51,581 nt of DNA from Candidatus Iainarchaeum sp. GTDB lineage: Archaea > Iainarchaeota > Iainarchaeia > Iainarchaeales > JAAZKV01. A program made the position numbers and the translations under genes. Below, piece by piece: positions 17,780 through 27,242 of the stretch. A model generated the notes under the pieces. That model was not told the DNA's origin and searched no databases. It was given only the letters and a program-made list of their open reading frames with translations. Within the stretch, counting starts at the first letter, position 1. Every line of letters begins with the position of its first letter. The stretch spans positions 1-51,581 of the forward strand of contig JAQUZG010000005.1 of assembly GCA_028691435.1 (NCBI GenBank), written 5' to 3'.

Positions 17780-18721
17780 ATGAAATCTTCAGTTAATAGA
17801 ATCAAATCACAAATTGATGAATTAAGAAAACAAAAAGAAAGATTAAGTCGAGCCACAGTAAAACAACATCTTGAAGTAATTTCAGATAAAAAAATAAGTG
17901 AATTAATATCAAGTAGGAATATATCAAATAGAAAAAAAGGTATTTTTGAACTTGGAATGTATGGTACTAAAAGAGCAATAGATCTTATTGAATTTCATTT
18001 AAATGATCCTTCCCCAACAATAAGAGTTTTTTCAGCACAAATACTTGGATTTATTTCTTCAAAAAGGAGTATTGATAAAATAAAGGAATTATTACATGAT
18101 TCAAATCATGATGTCCAAGTAAGAGCAGCAGAAGTTCTTTATAATTTAGTTGAAGCTAATGAAAAAACAAAATACAGACGATTATATTTAGAACAATCAG
18201 AAAATAAAAGATTTTTTGACGAATCAACTATTTTAGCTAGAGCACAATTAAGAAAGACTGGTTCAAAATTAGTTTTACTTGGTGGCCCACAATTAAATAA
18301 ATCAATAGTTAGAATTGTTTCAAAAAAAAGTTATTTAGCTTGGAAAAGAGCTTTTGAAGCAAGAGATTTTTGGAAAAGTAAGGGATTTGATTATGTTCCT
18401 ATTGAACCAATATTAAATAGACCAAATGGAAAATATAGAATTTATTCAACAAAAACAAAAAGACAATATAGAGTTTTTGCAAAAGTTCTTGGCCCATCAC
18501 TTGAAAGATATGAAAATAAGGTTGTGAATAAAAATTTAATTAAATATGTTGAAAGTCAAAGACTAAAAATAATCCAAGGATTAAGAGAACTTGGAATTGA
18601 ACATAAACATCCACATAGAGAAAATTTTTGTATTGAAATAGTTGGTGGAATGCCAAGAGTATATATTATCGATATGGATCGTGCACAAATAATGCCTGAA
18701 TGGTATAATCCGCTAGCATAA
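17780..18721 (+). CDS. HEAT-repeat protein with a kinase-like C-terminal region
   Basis: 313 residues. The N-terminus (1-40) is basic and coiled. HEAT-like repeats follow (about 45-125: RKKGIFELGMYGTKRAIDLI and VRAAEVLYNLVE). The C-terminal part (about 160-313) has HKHPHRENFCIEI followed by VYIIDMDRAQI, which looks like the catalytic-loop Asn and DxD metal site of protein-kinase-like folds. The usual catalytic Asp is not obvious. It is divergent from gatC and convergent with aspS. A role in tRNA charging is possible only by location. Confidence 0.6.
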   Translation: MKSSVNRIKSQIDELRKQKERLSRATVKQHLEVISDKKISELISSRNISNRKKGIFELGMYGTKRAIDLIEFHLNDPSPTIRVFSAQILGFISSKRSIDKIKELLHDSNHDVQVRAAEVLYNLVEANEKTKYRRLYLEQSENKRFFDESTILARAQLRKTGSKLVLLGGPQLNKSIVRIVSKKSYLAWKRAFEARDFWKSKGFDYVPIEPILNRPNGKYRIYSTKTKRQYRVFAKVLGPSLERYENKVVNKNLIKYVESQRLKIIQGLRELGIEHKHPHRENFCIEIVGGMPRVYIIDMDRAQIMPEWYNPLA

Positions 18722-18758
18722 TATAAATAACAATTTTTTAAAAATTAAAAAAAAATTT

Positions 18759-18784
18759 GATTAAACTTTTTAAAAAGTTTAATC
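18759..18784. terminator. Perfect 26-bp palindrome between convergent genes
   Basis: Thirteen bases, GATTAAACTTTTT, are followed directly by their exact reverse complement. The right half covers the aspS stop codon. Either transcript would form a 13-bp hairpin with little or no loop, next to A/T runs, so it may terminate both the HEAT gene and aspS. Confidence 0.55.
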
Positions 18785-20548
18785 TTCTTTAATAACAGTT
18801 GATGCTAATCCTAAATCATCAAGTTGTTTTGGAGTTACACCATTTGGAGAGCCATCCATTAACGACGCTGCCGCTTTGTTTTTTGGAAATGCAATTATTT
18901 CTCTTAGACTTTTTGATTTAGTCATAAGCATTACAATTCGATCAAGACCAAATGCTAAACCACCGTGTGGAGGGGCACCATATTCAAAAGCTTCTAAGAA
19001 GAAATCAAATTTATCTTTTGCTTGTTTTTCATCTAAACCTATTGCCTTGAATATTCTTGCTTGAACTTTTGGATCATGTATTCTTACACTTCCACCACCA
19101 AGTTCAATTCCATTTAACACTAAATCATAAGCATCACTAATCATTTTTAGTGGTTCTGTTTCTAGTAAATCAAGATGTTCTTTTTTTGGAGAAGTAAATG
19201 GATGATGTGTTGCTTTGATTCTTTTATCTTCTTCACTCCATTCAAACATTGGAAAATCTACAACCCAAAGGAAATTCCATTTATCAGCCGGAATTAAATT
19301 AAATGTTTCCCCAAGATATACTCTTAGATTTGCTAATGCATCATTCACAATTTTTATTTTGTCTGCAACAATTAAAATTAAATCGCCATCTTTTGCATTT
19401 GTTCTTTCTTTTAATTGATTTAAAATTTCATCAGAGAAGAATTTTGTGATATTACTTTCAAATTTACCATCAACTAATTTTAATGTAGCTAAGCCTTTTG
19501 CTTTGTAAATTTTTACTACATCTTCTAATTTAGCAATTTCACTTCGTGATAAATCTGATTTTCCAGTAAAATTAATTCCTTTAATAATTCCACCATTTTG
19601 TACTGCTGAATTAAAAACATTAAATTCACCTTTTGATAAAATGTCAGTTAACTCTATTAATTCTAAACCAAATCTTGTATCTGGTCTATCAATACCAAAT
19701 CTTTCAATAGCTTCAGAATATTTCATCACAGGAAATTTTTCTTTAAAATCTATCCCAAGCACATCTTTCCAAAGTCGTTTAATTAATAATTCATTTGTAT
19801 CTATAATATCTTCTTGTTCAATAAAAGACATTTCTACATCAATTTGAGTGAATTCAGGTTGACGATCTGCTCTTAAGTCTTCATCACGAAAACATCTTGC
19901 AATTTGAAAATATCTGTCAAATCCAGCAATCATACTTAATTGTTTAAACAATTGTGGACTTTGAGGAAGAGCATAAAAGTTTCCTTTATGAACACGACTT
20001 GGAACTAAATATTCTCTTGCTCCTTCAGGAGTACTTCTTGCTAAAATAGGAGTTTCAATTTCAATGAAACCATTTTCATCATAAAAGTCTCTAATTATTT
20101 TTACAATTTTATGTCTTAAAATAATTTTATCTTGCAAATCTTTTTTTCTTAATTCTAAGTATCGATATTTCATTAATAAATCTTCATTAGTCACTGTTCT
20201 TTCAGTCATATCTATTGGGAGAGGTTTTGAAATAGTAATTATTTTTGCATTAGTTACATCAATTTCAATTTCCCCAGTAAGCATATCTTTTTTTTCTGTA
20301 CCAGTTGGTCTTTTTTTTACAATCCCTTTAATTTGAATAACAAATTCTTTTCTAATTGATTTTCCAATAGTTGCAATTTCTTCACTTTTATTGTGATCTA
20401 AAACTAGTTGAGTTAAACCATATCTATCTCTAAGGTCAACAAAAGTAATATTACCATGATCTCTTACAGTATCACACCAACCAACAAGTGTTACTTCTTG
20501 ATTCTCATTTTTATTGTTTAATTCTCCACATGTATTTGTTCTTAACAT
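18779..20548 (-). CDS. aspS: Aspartyl-tRNA synthetase, bacterial type, probably non-discriminating
   Basis: 589 residues, far longer than the usual archaeal AspRS (about 430) and with the bacterial layout. An N-terminal OB anticodon-binding domain (VRDHGNITFVDLRDR) comes first, then catalytic motif 2 (FQIARCFRDEDLRADRQPEF). A GAD insert lies at about 315-410, and motif 3 (GGLAFGLDRIVMLM) near the end. His31 in RDHG and Gly83 in RPTG match residues linked to relaxed specificity in bacterial AspRS, so Asp could be placed on tRNA(Asn) for GatCAB. This indicates acquisition from bacteria. GTGATAAACT precedes the ATG. Confidence 0.93.
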   Translation of the reverse strand: MLRTNTCGELNNKNENQEVTLVGWCDTVRDHGNITFVDLRDRYGLTQLVLDHNKSEEIATIGKSIRKEFVIQIKGIVKKRPTGTEKKDMLTGEIEIDVTNAKIITISKPLPIDMTERTVTNEDLLMKYRYLELRKKDLQDKIILRHKIVKIIRDFYDENGFIEIETPILARSTPEGAREYLVPSRVHKGNFYALPQSPQLFKQLSMIAGFDRYFQIARCFRDEDLRADRQPEFTQIDVEMSFIEQEDIIDTNELLIKRLWKDVLGIDFKEKFPVMKYSEAIERFGIDRPDTRFGLELIELTDILSKGEFNVFNSAVQNGGIIKGINFTGKSDLSRSEIAKLEDVVKIYKAKGLATLKLVDGKFESNITKFFSDEILNQLKERTNAKDGDLILIVADKIKIVNDALANLRVYLGETFNLIPADKWNFLWVVDFPMFEWSEEDKRIKATHHPFTSPKKEHLDLLETEPLKMISDAYDLVLNGIELGGGSVRIHDPKVQARIFKAIGLDEKQAKDKFDFFLEAFEYGAPPHGGLAFGLDRIVMLMTKSKSLREIIAFPKNKAAASLMDGSPNGVTPKQLDDLGLASTVIKED

Positions 20549-20661
20549 AGTTTATCACAAGAAATTTTCATTCAAAAAGGCTTTTAAATTAAATCTTGGT
20601 GAGTAAATAAGACCCAATTTAATTAAAATAAAAGCTAGAAAAAATCCAACTATTAAATAAA

Positions 20662-21642
20662 TTAAAATTCAAATAATTGTTTTTGACTACTTTGTTTTAA
20701 TGGTCTAGAGTTATAACCTAATTTATTTAAAGTTCTAGCAAATTCTTGAGAATAACCATGGTCAGTTAAAACTAATTTAGGATTAGATTCTTTTACAAAT
20801 TCAATTAATTCATTATAATCACAATGATTACTTAATGGAAAACATTTGTCAAACCCTTGTGCATTCCACCCAGTCGCAATTGCACAAAGAATATCCCTTT
20901 TGTCAAATTCTTTTATTGTAGAAAATAAAAATTTATCAATTAGATTTTGGGGCATAATTAACACATTATGGTCTTTTAAATTATGATTTAATAGTTCATA
21001 TTTTCCAATATCCACTCCATGATTTGAATAAATTTTATTCATTTCAAAAATTGATTCATGAACTAAAGGAACAAATCCAGCCATATTTGAAATCTTAGTT
21101 AACTCTTGTGCTTTACCAAGGGAATACCCTGAAAGAATAATTAATTTATTTTTTGCATTTTTTTCTATCCAACTAACCATTTCATTCACTACATCAAAAT
21201 GATTTGGAAAATTAAATTCAGGTGAAGCAAAAGTTGTTTCAAGAACAAGCACCTCTGATTCAATAGGTTTTAATCCTTTAAATAAAATTGAATCACTAGT
21301 TCTAAAATCAGAAGTAATAATATAATTTTTATTATAAAAATCTAAATTTATTCCAGTTGAACCAAGAATGTGACCGTTTGAAAATAATTCTATTTCAAAA
21401 TTATCAAATTTTATTTTTTTATTTATTTCTAATGGAGAAAAATTTAATCCAAAACTTTTTTCATATCTTTTTTTTATTAAATCAATAGTCTCTTTTGTTG
21501 CAAAATGTGTTGAAGAAGAATTTTTAGCTAATTTTACATGGTCTGAATGAGCGTGAGAAAAGAAAATGTTTTTGTATTTTGAAGATTTTGAGGGATCAAT
21601 ACACAAATCACCAATAATTAAACCATTTTCTTCTTTAATCAT
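20662..21642 (-). CDS. Metallo-beta-lactamase-fold nuclease with C-terminal PIP-like box
   Basis: 326 residues from the ATG at 21642, with a TTTAAATTTTA box centred about 25 bases upstream; a TTG at 21660 is the alternative. The metal motif FFSHAHSDHVKL (HxHxDH) is near residue 30. HILGSTG, then YIITSDFR and LILSGYSLGKAQEL follow, as in the COG1236 exonuclease/RNA-processing type. LVLTDHGYSQEF supplies the last His. The protein ends QKQLFEF, a match to the PCNA-binding pattern Q-x2-L-x2-F. DNA end processing is therefore more likely than RNA processing, which is inference. Confidence 0.82.
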   Translation of the reverse strand: MIKEENGLIIGDLCIDPSKSSKYKNIFFSHAHSDHVKLAKNSSSTHFATKETIDLIKKRYEKSFGLNFSPLEINKKIKFDNFEIELFSNGHILGSTGINLDFYNKNYIITSDFRTSDSILFKGLKPIESEVLVLETTFASPEFNFPNHFDVVNEMVSWIEKNAKNKLIILSGYSLGKAQELTKISNMAGFVPLVHESIFEMNKIYSNHGVDIGKYELLNHNLKDHNVLIMPQNLIDKFLFSTIKEFDKRDILCAIATGWNAQGFDKCFPLSNHCDYNELIEFVKESNPKLVLTDHGYSQEFARTLNKLGYNSRPLKQSSQKQLFEF

Positions 21643-21775
21643 AAATAAATTAGGGTGCAATAAAATTTAAAGGAATTTATATCCAAATAAATACGAACAG
21701 TAAATAAAGTTAATAAATAAATTTGATTTAAATTTAAAGGCTAAAATATAAATACAACAAACATTTAATTATAAT

Positions 21776-22822
21776 ATGCAATTGATTCAAAAAAGTGTTG
21801 AAGAAACAACAAAAGAAATAAACGATTTGCACGAAATGATAAATAGAATAAGTTGGACTAAATTAACAAAAGAAACTTTTGTTTTTGAACTTGAAACTTG
21901 TATAAAAAAATTAAAAATAATTAAAGATTTGCTTAAAAATTTAAATAAAGAATTAACATTTATTTTAGAACCATCCGTTCCAAAATTAGATGATTTAATA
22001 GTTGAATTAAATAGAGAACTTATTGTTCTTGAATCAAACATTAGTCTTGAAAAACATAAAAAATTTAGAAACTCATTATTAAATGAACTTGAAAAACCTG
22101 AAGTACCTGAACTTTATTTAACAATTCAACAAAAAATAATTAGTTTGATATTAAAATGTAGATATTCAATTGAAAGAATTAATAGTTTTGAAAATGCAAG
22201 AAATATGCCCTTTGTTAAAAAAGGTGCAACTGCAAGAGATTTAATTGAAATATTGCAAAAAAAAGAAGATGAAGTAGAAAGTTTAAAACAAAAAAATATT
22301 AGTTTAAGAAAAAAATCGTTTTTTGGAGAAAAAGAAAATCTAACTATTGATTTAGAAGAAGAACTGAATAGTACTGATAAACAACTTGAAATTAATTTAT
22401 CAAAAATTAATGATGCATTAAAAACACATTATGCACAAATAGAATATGTTGTTGGAAGTTATAATAATTTACAAAAAAGTGTTCAAAAAATAGAAATATT
22501 ACATGAAAATTATACAAAAAAAAGTATTGAATTAATTAAACAATTAAAAAAAGAAAAAGATTATGCTAATCAAGTTGCTCTTGAAATAGAACAAGAAACT
22601 ATTATGATTAGAAGTGAGTATAATAAGAGATTATTAAATATTGAAGATGAAAAAAATAAAATTAAAGAAGATTTAAACAAAAAAAATTTTGAAGAAAATA
22701 AAAGCAGATTAAAAATTATTGAAGAAAATAAAATAACAATAGATAATTTGTCAAAATTGATTAAAAGTCAAGAAGAAACAATAAGTAAATTAAAAGAAAA
22801 ATTACCTATTCAAAATCAATAA
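21776..22822 (+). CDS. Long coiled-coil protein
   Basis: 348 residues, nearly all predicted helix with heptad patterns, especially 160-345 (KKEDEVESLKQKNISLRKK and later EETISKLKEKLP). It has no membrane segment, signal or known domain. A TATAAATA box near 21746 and the ATG at 21776 give a leaderless start. A structural or scaffold role is likely but unproven. I recognise no family. Confidence 0.7.
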   Translation: MQLIQKSVEETTKEINDLHEMINRISWTKLTKETFVFELETCIKKLKIIKDLLKNLNKELTFILEPSVPKLDDLIVELNRELIVLESNISLEKHKKFRNSLLNELEKPEVPELYLTIQQKIISLILKCRYSIERINSFENARNMPFVKKGATARDLIEILQKKEDEVESLKQKNISLRKKSFFGEKENLTIDLEEELNSTDKQLEINLSKINDALKTHYAQIEYVVGSYNNLQKSVQKIEILHENYTKKSIELIKQLKKEKDYANQVALEIEQETIMIRSEYNKRLLNIEDEKNKIKEDLNKKNFEENKSRLKIIEENKITIDNLSKLIKSQEETISKLKEKLPIQNQ

Positions 22823-22879
22823 ACTAATTTTAGATAAATCAAATTATTTAAATTCAAAATTATTAGTTTAGGTTAATAG

Positions 22880-23302
22880 TTATATTCCAAATTCAACATC
22901 TTTTGGTTCAAAATCAATTTCATTAAATAAAATTGAAATTATTTTAGAAGAAAAATCTTCAACTAATTTGTCTTTTAATTCATAAAATTCTCCCTCTACC
23001 GCAGATGAAAATTCGTCTTCAACAAAATTTTTTATTATTCTAACTTTTGTTTTTAATTCAACATCAATTAATTTTGATTTAACTAAATTAACTACTTCAA
23101 CATTTTCTTGATCAAAAGTTGAAAAAACAATAATAAAATCCGAATCTTCGCTTGATTCTAAAGCGACAAAAGGAATATCAAAAATATCATTTACAAATCG
23201 CTCTTCTAAAATCAAACCTGAAATCTTGGAAGAAAGTTTTTTTGATAAATCTTTAAATATGCTAACTTGAGTATCTTTTACACCTATAAATGAAATTTTC
23301 AT
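22880..23302 (-). CDS. Rossmann-like protein, possibly related to archaeal riboflavin synthase
   Basis: 140 residues. It opens with MKISFIGVKDT and has a central strand SDFIIVFSTF. It continues KSKLIDVELKTKVRIIKNF and VEDEF. This recalls the archaeal-type riboflavin synthase (lumazine synthase superfamily), where the same region reads as a helix, a conserved Thr, and then HEDE. The resemblance is weak and no other riboflavin gene is near, so the assignment is tentative. Confidence 0.4.
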   Translation of the reverse strand: MKISFIGVKDTQVSIFKDLSKKLSSKISGLILEERFVNDIFDIPFVALESSEDSDFIIVFSTFDQENVEVVNLVKSKLIDVELKTKVRIIKNFVEDEFSSAVEGEFYELKDKLVEDFSSKIISILFNEIDFEPKDVEFGI

Positions 23303-23485
23303 AAAGATAATAAATTATTCAAATATATAAATGTCCCTAAATTAATAAAAACAATTTAAATAAATACAAAGACATATATAAAATAAAAAATTAAAATTAA
23401 TGAAAAATAAAAAGTTATTTTAATGAGTAAGTTCTAAATATGTTATTAAAATAATATAATAAATAAAATAACAAGTAGTGATAAT

Positions 23486-24976
23486 ATGTTTGATGATGAA
23501 GACAAATCTTATCTTGGAACAAGTCCAACTGATTACTCAATGTATGATGATTATGGAAAAGCCCCAGGCAATAAAATTGATTTAACAAATATAAAAAAAA
23601 TATTACCAAAATTGATTATTGGATTAATTTTTTTAATAGTTATTTTTTTGATATGGAATTGGTTTAGTTCTCATCAAACACTTGAGTTTAATATAACTAA
23701 TAAAGAAGGAAAAAGTATAAATGATGCAAGAATTAGTGTAATAAATAATTCAAATAATTCTAGATTAACTGAACAAAATGGAAAATACACTCTTGCTCCA
23801 GGGTTATACACTATAAGAATTAGTGCAGACGGATATGAAGAATATCTTGAAAAAGAATTAGTTTTTCCAGATGATGGATTTGATCAAGACATAATATTAA
23901 TGAGAGACTATAGTGAATTGTCAAGTGAACTAATTTTAGATAAAACTGAATACTATAGTTTAGAGGAAGTTAAAGGAACAATAAAATTAAGAAATAATAG
24001 TTCAGAGGATTATACTAATTTAAAAATTAAAATTAGCGCTAGCGACATTAATTTTGAAAACAGTGAAAGGACAATAACTGAATTAAAATCACAAACTTCT
24101 ACCGATATTTCAATACTTGGTTCAACAAAAAAAACAGACAAGGATATAACTAGCAATATAAAAATTGAATTTATTAATTCTGAAAAAATAGAAAAACAAA
24201 CAGTTCTAATTCACCCAAAAATTGAATTATCAAAAATTGTTACAACCCCTACAACAGAATTAACTAATAGTAAATTGGAAGCTGGAAAAGACACCACTAT
24301 TGATTTAATAATTGCAAATAAACACAAAACATTTGCATTAGAAGATATAAAAGTAGATTTAGTTATTGAAGATAAAGATAAATTAAATAGTTGGATAACC
24401 TTTAAAGACACTACAAGTTATGAAAAAGAAATTGAATTTATTGATAAGGAACAAAATCAAACAATTACATTTAATATTACTCCTGATTTAAGCGCAAAAA
24501 AAGGAGATGAGTTTACTGCAAAAATCATAATTAGTGCAAAAAATTTAGATGGAATAAAAGAATTACCAGTTAAATTAACTATCGGGACAGAAAAAAATGT
24601 TGACATTTATGCACCAAGTGGGAAAGTAAATCAAAAATGCTCAACTACTGAATGTGGATTAGTTGAAAAATATGAATATCTAATTTCAAATAAAGGAAAT
24701 GTAGATATTAAAAACATCACATTAAGACTTAGTGAAGAAACAGTAGCTGATTGTCAAAGTTTTTTTAATATAATTAATGAAATGCCAATAAGTGAAATAA
24801 AAGCTGGAGACTCAAAGTTAATTTTAATGAATATTGGAAGTAATGCATATTCCTCAAGTCTAATTGATAAAACAATTAAATGTTACTTTGTTGCAGAATA
24901 TACTGACCCACTAACTAATTCAAAAGAAGTTAGTAATTTAAATAATTCAAAAATTGAATTAACAATTAGTGACTAA
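23486..24976 (+). CDS. Membrane-anchored extracellular protein with carboxypeptidase-like and CARDB-like domains
   Basis: 496 residues. An acidic cytoplasmic N-terminus (1-38) precedes a membrane segment at about 40-60 (LIIGLIFLIVIFLIWNWF). A transthyretin-like domain then follows at 68-140 (KSINDARISVINNS, KYTLAPGLYTIRISADGYEE). Several beta-sandwich repeats resembling CARDB make up the rest. Two cysteine pairs are near 385-445. It is probably a cell-envelope or surface structural protein. The next gene encodes a membrane-bound regulator in the same direction. Confidence 0.7.
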   Translation: MFDDEDKSYLGTSPTDYSMYDDYGKAPGNKIDLTNIKKILPKLIIGLIFLIVIFLIWNWFSSHQTLEFNITNKEGKSINDARISVINNSNNSRLTEQNGKYTLAPGLYTIRISADGYEEYLEKELVFPDDGFDQDIILMRDYSELSSELILDKTEYYSLEEVKGTIKLRNNSSEDYTNLKIKISASDINFENSERTITELKSQTSTDISILGSTKKTDKDITSNIKIEFINSEKIEKQTVLIHPKIELSKIVTTPTTELTNSKLEAGKDTTIDLIIANKHKTFALEDIKVDLVIEDKDKLNSWITFKDTTSYEKEIEFIDKEQNQTITFNITPDLSAKKGDEFTAKIIISAKNLDGIKELPVKLTIGTEKNVDIYAPSGKVNQKCSTTECGLVEKYEYLISNKGNVDIKNITLRLSEETVADCQSFFNIINEMPISEIKAGDSKLILMNIGSNAYSSSLIDKTIKCYFVAEYTDPLTNSKEVSNLNNSKIELTISD

Positions 24977-25019
24977 TAAAATAAAAAGTCTTAAAAATTT
25001 AAAAGAATGATAAATTAGT

Positions 25020-25649
25020 ATGGATAGATTAGTTCTTGATAATAAAAGTTTTAAAGCACTTTCTTCAGATAGTCGAGTAAATATATTAAAACAATTAACT
25101 AATCGAAGAATGACATTAAGTGAATTAAGTAACAAACTTGACTTAAAAAGTTCAACAATTAAGGAACATTGTGAAATTTTAAATAATGCAAATTTAATTA
25201 AACAAATTGATGAAGGAAGAAAATGGAAATATTATGAATTAACAAACAAAGGAAAACAAATAATTACCCCTAACCCATTTGAAGAAACAAAAATTCTTTT
25301 ACTACTTTGTATAGGTGCAATTTTAATTGGAATTATCGGTTTTTTTATATTGAATATATCAATAGAAAATACTAATTTTACAAATAGTACAATTGGTGGC
25401 GGTGCCCAAGATTTAGTAACTCCAAGAATAACTCAAGATATACAAAATTACCCCATTTTACCAAAATCTAATGAAATGCTTAATGAAACAGAAATATCTA
25501 ACTTGTCAATTTCAAGTGAAAATGAAACAAGTATAATTTCAAATAATGGATACTTTATAGATTATTTAACTTTTATTACAAGTATAATTTCAGCAATTTT
25601 AATCGGGATTTTAGTTGGTTGGTTTGTAAGAAAAAAAACAATTGCATAA
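25020..25649 (+). CDS. Membrane-anchored ArsR-like winged-helix regulator
   Basis: 209 residues. The winged helix occupies residues 5-80, with LSSDSRVNILKQLTNRRMTL, then LSNKLDLKSSTIKEHCEIL and WKYYELTNKGKQI. A membrane segment at about 91-112 leads to a roughly 70-residue Asn/Ser/Thr-rich outer loop and a second segment at about 180-203, ending WFVRKKTIA. Such one-piece sensors read an envelope signal and bind DNA inside the cell. It follows the envelope gene at 23486, a plausible target (inference). Confidence 0.78.
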   Translation: MDRLVLDNKSFKALSSDSRVNILKQLTNRRMTLSELSNKLDLKSSTIKEHCEILNNANLIKQIDEGRKWKYYELTNKGKQIITPNPFEETKILLLLCIGAILIGIIGFFILNISIENTNFTNSTIGGGAQDLVTPRITQDIQNYPILPKSNEMLNETEISNLSISSENETSIISNNGYFIDYLTFITSIISAILIGILVGWFVRKKTIA

Positions 25650-25701
25650 ATACTAATTTAAAAGTTACTTTAATTCTTTTAAATAAAAGGAGATGAAAAA
25701 A

Positions 25702-26376
25702 ATGAGTTTAAATTTAATATTTTTAGGCCCTCCTGGAGCAGGAAAAGGAACTGTTGCCCAAGCAGTTATTGAGAAGTATAATTTATTTCAAATATCAACT
25801 GGAGATTTAGTTAGAGAAGAAGTTAAAAAAGAAACAACACTTGGAAAAGAAATTGAAAACATAATAAATAGCGGAAAATTAGTTAATGATGATTTGATAT
25901 CTTTAATGCTTGAAACAAAATTAAAACAGATTATTGAAAGTAAAAAATATAATGGAATCATATTAGATGGATTTCCAAGAACAATTCCACAAGCAGACAA
26001 ATTAGATGAAATTTTAAAAAAAATAAACCAAAAATTAGATGGAGTAATTTATATTGAAAGTAGTGAAGAAAATATTGTTAAAAGATTAAATGGAAGATGG
26101 ACTTGTCAAAAATGTAAAAAAGTATACAATTCTTTAACTATTCCTGAAAAAAATAAAGGATTTTGTGATGATGATAATGAAAAATTGATTCAAAGAGATG
26201 ATGATAAAGAAGAAACTATTAGAAAAAGATATCAAACGTTTATTGAAAAAACAATGCCTTTAATTGAGTATTATTCTAAAAAAGGATTATTAAAAAAATA
26301 TGATGGAAATGTTGCTCCAAAACAATCAATAGAAAAAGCAATTGAAAAAATTGAAGAAATAAAAAATAAGAAGTAA
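25702..26376 (+). CDS. adk: Adenylate kinase
   Basis: 224 residues from the ATG at 25702, placed after GGAGATGA; the upstream in-frame ATG at 25693 lies within that site. The P-loop is GPPGAGKGT, the AMP-binding region STGDLVREE and DGFPRT. A long LID has a zinc-type site (CQKCKKVYN and later FCDDDNEKL). It is the bacterial/eukaryotic-type enzyme (AMP + ATP to 2 ADP) rather than the archaeal AdkA form. A hairpin terminator follows. Confidence 0.95.
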   Translation: MSLNLIFLGPPGAGKGTVAQAVIEKYNLFQISTGDLVREEVKKETTLGKEIENIINSGKLVNDDLISLMLETKLKQIIESKKYNGIILDGFPRTIPQADKLDEILKKINQKLDGVIYIESSEENIVKRLNGRWTCQKCKKVYNSLTIPEKNKGFCDDDNEKLIQRDDDKEETIRKRYQTFIEKTMPLIEYYSKKGLLKKYDGNVAPKQSIEKAIEKIEEIKNKK

Positions 26377-26382
26377 TTGTAA

Positions 26383-26406
26383 TTTAAGAAGAATTTTCTT
26401 CTTAAA
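26383..26406. terminator. Hairpin between convergent adk and KaiC-like genes
   Basis: TTTAAGAAGAA (26383-26393) and TTCTTCTTAAA (26396-26406) are exact complements around a 2-base centre. The site lies between two convergent genes and could end both transcripts. Confidence 0.55.
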
Positions 26407-26430
26407 TCAAATTTTAAAAAAATTCAAAAA

Positions 26431-27144
26431 TTATTTAATAGATTCCCAAAGCATAGAATCTTTTGAATTAACAGAGATTCCTTTTGAATTTATTATTAAT
26501 GGATGAGGACTCTTATCATGGTCTGTCCCACGCATCTTTCTAATAAATATACTTCTATTTGGAGGGGTAAATTGTAAATTGATTATTCCATCTACAACAA
26601 ATTCTTCAACACCATATGCTGACAACACGTTTTTTGTTGGAGCAGTTTCAGAAGTTAAAAATGTTGTACATCCAAGAGTCTTTAATTTATCAGTAAATTG
26701 AAATAATGTTGTTCTTAAAATACTTGGATTAAAATATGCTCCAAAAACAGTTGTTGAATCAATAACAAGTCTTTTTGCATTAATTTCTTCAATTTCTTTT
26801 GCAATTTCATCAAGTTGTTCGTCAATTCTTTTTTGAACAGTTTCAAGATCATCAATAGCTGACAAATTAAGTCTATAAATTGTTAACATATTTTGATCTT
26901 GTAATTTTTTAATATCCCATTGAAAATTTTCCATATTCCAAGAAATATCTTTTACATTTCCTTCAAGAGTAACAAATAATCCAGGTTCACCATATTCTAT
27001 TGCCCCATTATATAAATATTGAGTACAAAATATTGTCTTACCAGTCCCTGTTCCACCAGAAACTAAAATATTACTTCCTTTTGGAATACCTCCAAAAGTT
27101 AATTCATCTAAACCAGGAATTCCACTTTTTATTCTTTCAACCAC
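26431..27144 (-). CDS. KaiC/RadA-like RecA-fold ATPase (single domain)
   Basis: About 237 residues. GGTGAT overlaps a first in-frame GTG at 27153, so the GTG at 27144 (reading MVERIKSGIPGLDEL) is the better start. Walker A is GGTGTGKT near residue 31 and Walker B is RLVIDSTTVF. The C-terminal part carries IFIRKMRGTDHD, a KaiC family mark. Single-domain archaeal members (COG0467) are linked to signalling and regulation and are not recombinases. The promoter region at 27179-27188 (TTTATATAAG) is shared with the divergent scpA. Confidence 0.87.
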   Translation of the reverse strand: MVERIKSGIPGLDELTFGGIPKGSNILVSGGTGTGKTIFCTQYLYNGAIEYGEPGLFVTLEGNVKDISWNMENFQWDIKKLQDQNMLTIYRLNLSAIDDLETVQKRIDEQLDEIAKEIEEINAKRLVIDSTTVFGAYFNPSILRTTLFQFTDKLKTLGCTTFLTSETAPTKNVLSAYGVEEFVVDGIINLQFTPPNRSIFIRKMRGTDHDKSPHPLIINSKGISVNSKDSMLWESIK

Positions 27145-27242
27145 ATCAATCACCTATTATTAGATATAAAACAATTAACTTATATAAATACATTTGTGAA
27201 TTGTTTAGAAAAGAATAAAAATTACTTCGCTCTTATTATATT

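Noticed and set aside
17695..17856. N-terminal extension of gatC
   Set aside because: Phe/Ile-rich, unlike any GatC, and overlaps the divergent gene at 17780; promoter fits the start at 17694.
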